Assembly: GCA_910588065.1 (NCBI GenBank)
Contig: CAJUPZ010000027.1
Coordinates: forward strand, 1 to 26,488
DNA: 26,488 nucleotides
Source of the DNA: an uncultured Muribaculaceae bacterium
Lineage (GTDB): Bacteria > Bacteroidota > Bacteroidia > Bacteroidales > Muribaculaceae
Direction: 5' to 3'
Shown piece after piece: positions 22,254 to 26,488 of this stretch. Position numbers and translations under genes: made by a program. Under the pieces are notes generated by a model. It saw only the letters and a program-made list of their open reading frames with translations, was not told where the DNA came from and did not search any database. Position 1 is the first letter of the stretch; the number at the start of each line of letters is the position of its first letter.

Positions 22254-23714
22254 ATGGCACAAGACCAGAATGAAGAAGTGCTGATTGCCCGAAACAACGA
22301 AACCGGGCAGGTAGGCGCAGTGACCGGACTCAATGAGGACGGCACACCCAAAATGACCGATGTAAAATCGGCGAAACTCTCCGACCTCGTGAAATTCTCC
22401 AAAGGTCAGAACCCACTGGAGGCTTTTCTCTCCAACTTTATCCGCCAGTGCAAGAACCCTTCCACTTTCGGATTTTTCAAAGTCCCGGCGGACCGCTACG
22501 ACAGCGTGGGTCAGGCGATGGGCGACTTTATCAAGGATCCCGAAACAAACGCTGAAATTCTCAAAGACTTCAAGGTCGATGTCCCTCAGCAAACGCAGAC
22601 AAATGTCAAGGAGCAGGCTCAGGAGAATAAGGCGACCGAAACTCAGGCGCAGAAGCCGGCGGAAGAACAGGCTGCACAGACTGAACAGCCAAAGTATCAC
22701 GCCATCGAAGAAAGCAAAATCGACTGGACTATGCTCAAGGAGAAATGGGGCATTGACCGCGACCAGCTTGAAAAGTCGGGCGACCTCCGCGAGATGCTCT
22801 ACAACCGCAAGTCGCAGATCGTGACCGTCACGCCCAATTTCGGTGGGGAGAAATTCCCGATTGACGCACGACTCTCTTTCAGAACCGATGCCGACGGCAA
22901 TGTGAAGGTTGTACCACATTTCATACACCGCGAGCCCAAACTCGACCAAGAGTTTGAAGGCTACAAATTCACAAAGGAGGACAAGGCGGCACTGCGCGAA
23001 ACCGGAAATCTGGGCAAGGTCGTTGACCTTGTTGACAAAACCACCGGGGAAGTCAAGCCCTCCTATGTCAGCGTTGACCGCCTTACCAACGAGATTGTGT
23101 CGGTGCCCGTAAAGGCCGTGTTCATCAAGGACACCATCGGGCAGACAAAACTGACGATGGCGGAAATAAGCGAACTTAAGAAAGGGAAAGCCCTCCCGCC
23201 TAAACAGATTACCGACAAGAACGGCAAGACCTACAATGTGGTGTTGCAGGTGTCGGCTGACCGTAAGGGCGTCGAGTTTGTACCCGGCGGCGCGCGACGA
23301 CAGGAGCAGAACCAGCAGGGTAACAGTCAGGGTCAGCAACAGTCATCGTGGCTGACAAAGGACGGTAACATCAAGCCCATCACAAAATGGGCGGGCGTTC
23401 CGATGACACCGCAACAGCAGGCTGACTACACTGCCGGCAAGGTTGTCGAAATGACAAACATGGTTGACAAGCAGGGACAGAAATGCACCGTCTATCTCCA
23501 GTTCAATCCCGAAAAACAACGTCCGACAACATCACTCAACGACCCTCGCGTCAAGGTCGCGGAGGAGTCAAAGACACAAAAGGCGGTCAACAATGACGGG
23601 CTGACTAATGAGGCTACCAAGCATGTGGCCGAACCGCTCCAGAAATACCAGACCGCGCCGAAAGACGAAAATCAGGCTAAACAGCAGCGCAAGCCCAAAG
23701 GACCGAAGATGTAA
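22254..23714 (+). CDS. ICE-borne DUF4099/DUF3945 protein (CTnDOT Orf3-like)
   Basis: 486 residues, soluble, no signal peptide. N-terminal region 1-105 (EVLIARNNETGQVGAVTG), a Gln/Glu-rich linker 110-147, then a DUF4099-like segment (about 152-225, IDWTMLKEKWGIDRDQLEKSG). A DUF3945-like segment follows (about 225-340, FEGYKFTKEDKAALRETGNLGK, then KPSYVSVDRLTNEIV). A second, weaker copy lies around 365-425, followed by a basic tail (KQQRKPKGPKM). Size and position match Orf3 of the CTnDOT excision operon; the molecular role is unknown. The internal repeat suggests duplication of the DUF3945 unit. Confidence 0.8.
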   Translation: MAQDQNEEVLIARNNETGQVGAVTGLNEDGTPKMTDVKSAKLSDLVKFSKGQNPLEAFLSNFIRQCKNPSTFGFFKVPADRYDSVGQAMGDFIKDPETNAEILKDFKVDVPQQTQTNVKEQAQENKATETQAQKPAEEQAAQTEQPKYHAIEESKIDWTMLKEKWGIDRDQLEKSGDLREMLYNRKSQIVTVTPNFGGEKFPIDARLSFRTDADGNVKVVPHFIHREPKLDQEFEGYKFTKEDKAALRETGNLGKVVDLVDKTTGEVKPSYVSVDRLTNEIVSVPVKAVFIKDTIGQTKLTMAEISELKKGKALPPKQITDKNGKTYNVVLQVSADRKGVEFVPGGARRQEQNQQGNSQGQQQSSWLTKDGNIKPITKWAGVPMTPQQQADYTAGKVVEMTNMVDKQGQKCTVYLQFNPEKQRPTTSLNDPRVKVAEESKTQKAVNNDGLTNEATKHVAEPLQKYQTAPKDENQAKQQRKPKGPKM

Positions 23715-23816
23715 CCAAAATCTGCTGAAATGACATAAGGGAGGTCCGGAACTCCCGATGTCGTTACCGCAAAAACCACTATCTCCAAAATAATCCACCC
23801 GATAAAATTCATAAAT

Positions 23817-24887
23817 ATGAAACAGAAAAATCTTATAACAGTCGTGACCGACCACGAACTCACGGCTGACACCATCGCCAAAGCTATCGGCGCAAACGAA
23901 AAACACGAAGGCTACTACCTCGGCAACGGCTATGCCGTGACATGGACAAACGGCGGGGTCATCGAGGCAACATTCTCCCCTTCGGAGAATTTCGTGCTCT
24001 CCACGACAATGAACAGCCGACAGGTGTATGCCCACAACTTCAAGTTTGCCATGCGCGACTATGATGAGCTGGTCGGCTACAAGAAAACCGAGCTGGACAG
24101 GAAACAGCTCGCCACAATCAAGGCTCTATGGGAAATGAGCCACACGGTCGTCAACGCAATGTCGCCTGAGAGATATGGAGATTTCGACTTCCTCAACCTC
24201 TACTATTTCATCGCCGTTCCGGTGGCAGTGCGCAGGGCATGGCTCCCCATTCTCACAAAGGGGGCAATCCGTCACGGAGTGATCCACGGGCCGCAGAACC
24301 GTAGGGCATACGAGGATTGGCTCGACAATGAGATATACAACCGTCTGGTGGAGAAGTCACAGGAGAACTCGGAAATCAAAGGTGCTTATGTCATGGAGGA
24401 AATGCCCGTGGAGGTGGCAGCTGCCCAAGCTAAAAGCATCGGTATTGAACCGCCCGAAGCAGGTGTTGTTCTCACGATGGACAAAAATGCCATGCGCATA
24501 ACCGACAGCCAGCCGCTTCTCAATATGCCGCTAATGCTCCTTAAAGCAGCGGTTGAACTGGACTTCGACCACATAAAGACAATGCAGACCGCCTACGCCC
24601 TGTACGCGAAGAAACTTATCTCCTATCCGTTCACGGTGCAGAACACCATTCCTTTCGGCGTGTGGAAACTGATGCTCCGCAACAAGAAAAATCTTCGCTA
24701 CAACAGCAAGTGGGGCAAAGAGGCCAGACGGATCCGTATGCCGCGCCGCCACAACTTCCGCAACGGAGAGTGCATTTTCAATGGCTTCGGTATTGTAACC
24801 ACCGGCCTCCACCCCACCGACCTCAGCCGCGATGAGGAAAAACTCTACAACCTGATTGTGAAAAGCGTGATTGACGCTTTCGCATAA
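23817..24887 (+). CDS. Degenerate topoisomerase III homologue (Exc-like), probably inactive
   Basis: 356 residues, far shorter than TopB/Exc (about 600-700). The N-terminus aligns with the TOPRIM start (TVVTDHELTADTIAKAIG, then GYYLGNGYAVTW at 32-43). The expected acidic TOPRIM motif (as in ATDAGREGE) reads AMSPERYGDFD at 114-124. The domain II region is largely missing. The active-site segment LISYPRTD reads LISYPFTV (267-274): Tyr270 stays, but the conserved Arg and Asp are Phe272 and Val274. A C-terminal GLHPTDLSRDEEKLYNLIV (330-348) matches the family again. So the fold is recognisable but strand-cleavage chemistry is doubtful. The reading frame is intact, which suggests a retained structural role. 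Confidence 0.7.
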   Translation: MKQKNLITVVTDHELTADTIAKAIGANEKHEGYYLGNGYAVTWTNGGVIEATFSPSENFVLSTTMNSRQVYAHNFKFAMRDYDELVGYKKTELDRKQLATIKALWEMSHTVVNAMSPERYGDFDFLNLYYFIAVPVAVRRAWLPILTKGAIRHGVIHGPQNRRAYEDWLDNEIYNRLVEKSQENSEIKGAYVMEEMPVEVAAAQAKSIGIEPPEAGVVLTMDKNAMRITDSQPLLNMPLMLLKAAVELDFDHIKTMQTAYALYAKKLISYPFTVQNTIPFGVWKLMLRNKKNLRYNSKWGKEARRIRMPRRHNFRNGECIFNGFGIVTTGLHPTDLSRDEEKLYNLIVKSVIDAFA

Positions 24888-24964
24888 CCGACACACAAGC
24901 TCTGAACCGCTTGATCCATACACAAATTAACACCAATTATCCCGCCCGATTCCGATTTAATTGT

Positions 24965-24972
24965 TAACTTTG
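24965..24972 (+). promoter_or_regulatory. -7 promoter box upstream of the DUF1896 gene
   Basis: TAACTTTG matches TAnnTTTG. It starts a leader of about 140 bases before the ATG at 25119. No matching TTTG was seen at the -33 position. Confidence 0.5.
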
Positions 24973-25022
24973 CACTCAATTCAACGTCATAATGTTTTTG
25001 TTTCAAATTTATGACTTGGATT

Positions 25023-25105
25023 TAGTGGTTGGACATCGGGAGGGATACCCGGTGTCCTTTTCTTATATCCCATTGAAAGACACATAGGACGCCGGCAAAC
25101 CACTA
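25023..25105 (+). promoter_or_regulatory. Leader with mutually exclusive hairpins (candidate attenuator)
   Basis: GGACATCGGG (25031-25040) pairs with CCCGGTGTCC (25048-25057), one G-U, followed by TTTTCTT, a terminator shape. The same CCGGTGTCC (25049-25057) can instead pair with GGACGCCGG (25087-25095), one G-U. TAGTGGTT (25023-25030) and AACCACTA (25098-25105) can close the whole region. Two competing folds of similar strength just before a gene suggest transcriptional attenuation. Confidence 0.5.
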
Positions 25106-25118
25106 TTCCAAGAACCCG

Positions 25119-25565
25119 ATGAAACAAGATGTTGAATTACGGGAGATGGACGGCTACCGCGTCTATCTTCTGGGTCATCTGCGTGACCATTATTTTCCCC
25201 AATACACCAATAAGAAATTTGTGGATGCCCGTGTTGACGAGGCATACGACACGTTTGTAACCCTGCGCCTTGAAGGTCATGACCCGGTTATCGCACAGGA
25301 AATGGCGATGCGCACACTCCTTGACGGACTGTATGTGTCACGCTATGACATTGTTTACAGCGTCATAGAGGAAAGCCTGTGGACACGGCTCCCTGAAGAA
25401 TACTGGCCCGATTTCGCCGTGCATCTGCTTACAAAGAAAAGCGTGCATGACATTCTTGACCGCTATGAGGTCAACGGCGATTTTCTTGACCGCGAAACGC
25501 ACCAGCCGATGCTGACCGAACTGTTGGGAGAAATATCCGAAATACTTGACGGCTATGAGTTATAA
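25119..25565 (+). CDS. DUF1896 family ICE protein
   Basis: 148 residues, acidic, mostly helical, no signal or membrane segment. The conserved pattern of DUF1896 is visible (LREHL-like start LLGHLRDHYFP, then FVDARVDEAYDTFVTLRLEGHDP, then AQEMAMRTLLDGLYVSRYDIV). It is found almost only in Bacteroidota conjugative elements, directly upstream of the large methylase/helicase gene, as here, with an 11-base overlap. The function is unknown. It has its own promoter and a structured leader. Confidence 0.8.
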   Translation: MKQDVELREMDGYRVYLLGHLRDHYFPQYTNKKFVDARVDEAYDTFVTLRLEGHDPVIAQEMAMRTLLDGLYVSRYDIVYSVIEESLWTRLPEEYWPDFAVHLLTKKSVHDILDRYEVNGDFLDRETHQPMLTELLGEISEILDGYEL

Positions 25566-26475
25566 CCGGCTCCAGACAATGCGTGACAATATCAATGCCA
25601 TAAGGCTTGTCCTGCGCCTTGATGTTGAACATCGCAATGCGGAAAATGCACTCGAAAGGGAGATACTGCGTAAGTATGCCGGGTTTGGCGGGTTGAAATG
25701 TATCTTGCAGGACGCCAACGAACTTGCCGATGCTGCCAACTGGAGCAAGAGCGACATTGAGCTGTTCGCCCCTACGGTGGAACTGCGCCGCCTTATTCAC
25801 GACTATTCAAAGGACGATCGGGAGTTTGCCGCGTATATGGACTCACTGAAAGCGTCCGTGCTGACGGCGTTCTATACTCCTGCACCTGTCATTGATGCGC
25901 TTGCCACTTCACTGCGTGAAAGAGGCGTGAAGATTAAAAAGTTCCTTGAACCGTCTGCCGGGCAAGGTGCTTTCATAGACTCTTTTCTGAAAAATGAGAA
26001 TTATCCCGGAGCTGAAACACTCGTCTTTGAGAAGGACTTGCTGACGGGTAAGATTCTATCTGCCCTGCATCCGTCTATCTCCACCGAAATAAAAGGTTTT
26101 GAACGGATTGACCCTGAGTTTGAGAGTTATTTTGATGTGGCTGCATCAAATATCCCTTTCGGTGACTTTGCGGTTGCTGACCCTCGATATGCCACAAGCA
26201 AGGAAATCGCTTACCGTCAGTCAACAAAGGCAATCCACAATTATTTCTTTCTCAAAGCACTGGACTCTGTGCATGAGGGTGGCATTGTGGCTTTTATCAC
26301 ATCGCAGGGTGTGATGAACGCCGCCAGCCCCTTTGTGCGCATGGAGCTGATGCGACGCTCCGACCTTGTGGGAGCGGTACGGTTGCCAAACAATACTTTC
26401 TCCGACAACGCCGGAACGGATACAGGCTCAGACTTGTATATTTTAATTGAAAAGTGCGCCAGAGATTCTAACTGA
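25555..26475 (+). pseudogene. ICE N6-adenine methylase/helicase-type gene, truncated by an insertion sequence
   Basis: 306 residues from ATG 25555 (a TTG at 25546 is a less likely start). Visible motifs are YAGFGGL (41-47), FYTPAPVID (106-114), the SAM-binding LEPSAGQGAF (131-140) and SNIPFGD (199-205) at the NPPY position. Homologues in Bacteroides elements are very large (well over 1500 residues, methylase plus SNF2-type helicase). Here homology stops after GTDTGSDL (about residue 294), and the remaining codons, including the TGA, come from repeated sequence typical of an IS end. The gene is therefore probably inactivated, or continues beyond an IS outside the window. Confidence 0.75.
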
Positions 26476-26488
26476 AAAGTGCGCCACC
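26435..26488 (+). mobile_element. Terminus of an insertion sequence (IS21-like), continuing past the window
   Basis: TGAAAAGTGCGCCA occurs at 26448-26461 and again at 26473-26486, a 25-base step. Multiple terminal repeats of this kind and a 5' TG start (TGTATATTTT at 26435) are characteristic of IS21-family ends. No transposase is inside the window, so the family is inferred from the terminus only. Confidence 0.55.

Noticed and set aside
22248..23339. 363-codon minus-strand ORF opposite the DUF4099/DUF3945 gene
   Set aside because: The plus-strand protein has clear ICE family patterns, and the antisense product is a low-quality Leu/Val/Phe-rich shadow.
1..26488. tRNA, rRNA, CRISPR or integrase genes
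   Set aside because: I looked for cloverleaf ends, rRNA-like stretches, spaced repeats and tyrosine-recombinase motifs and found none.

Overview
The window looks like a chromosomal stretch of a Bacteroidales bacterium (phylum Bacteroidota), possibly Muribaculaceae. The pointers are promoters with the TAnnTTTG -7 box, a GLPGLI-family protein paired with a carboxypeptidase-regulatory-domain outer-membrane barrel, a type IX-like C-terminal sorting domain, an RprXY-type two-component system, and a CTnDOT-like integrative conjugative element (ICE). The family-level placement is a guess.

Positions 1-6300: a GC-rich repeat block, a good promoter (TTTG-N20-TAAATTTG), then a 1781-residue exported multidomain surface protein ending in a type IX-like sorting signal and a strong terminator. 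Positions 6300-9550 (minus strand): kdsC and maf read as one ORF across a run of heptamer repeats. Upstream of them sits a single-gene DUF1016/PDDEXK cassette flanked by two copies of the kdsC promoter and 5' end. About 0.8 kb of gene-free GC-rich repeats follows, related to the block at the start of the window. Positions 9550-12600 (minus strand): catalase, a double-GNAT protein and a nicotinamidase-like hydrolase, again with heptamer repeats between genes.

Positions 12650-18417: a response regulator and histidine kinase on the minus strand (4-bp overlap) are divergent from a GLPGLI protein and a TonB-receptor-like outer-membrane barrel on the plus strand (also 4-bp overlap). The shared promoter region carries phased direct repeats that could be the regulator's binding sites, so this looks like a self-contained sense-and-respond envelope module. 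Positions 18418-20170: a small module with a PH-domain membrane protein, a small downstream membrane-protein gene broken by one stop codon, and a strongly folded upstream transcript. It is bracketed by two diverged direct repeats. A second candidate structured RNA with a strong terminator follows.

Positions 20170-26488: one end of a CTnDOT-like ICE. Two overlapping excisionase-like HTH genes lie on the minus strand. Divergent from them are a 39-codon ORF, an HTH gene, a DUF4099/DUF3945 protein, a topoisomerase III homologue that has lost its catalytic signature, DUF1896, and an N6-methylase gene cut short by what looks like an IS21-type terminus at the window edge. The plus-strand order resembles the CTnDOT excision operon (xis2d-orf3-exc). 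No integrase, tRNA, rRNA or CRISPR array was seen.
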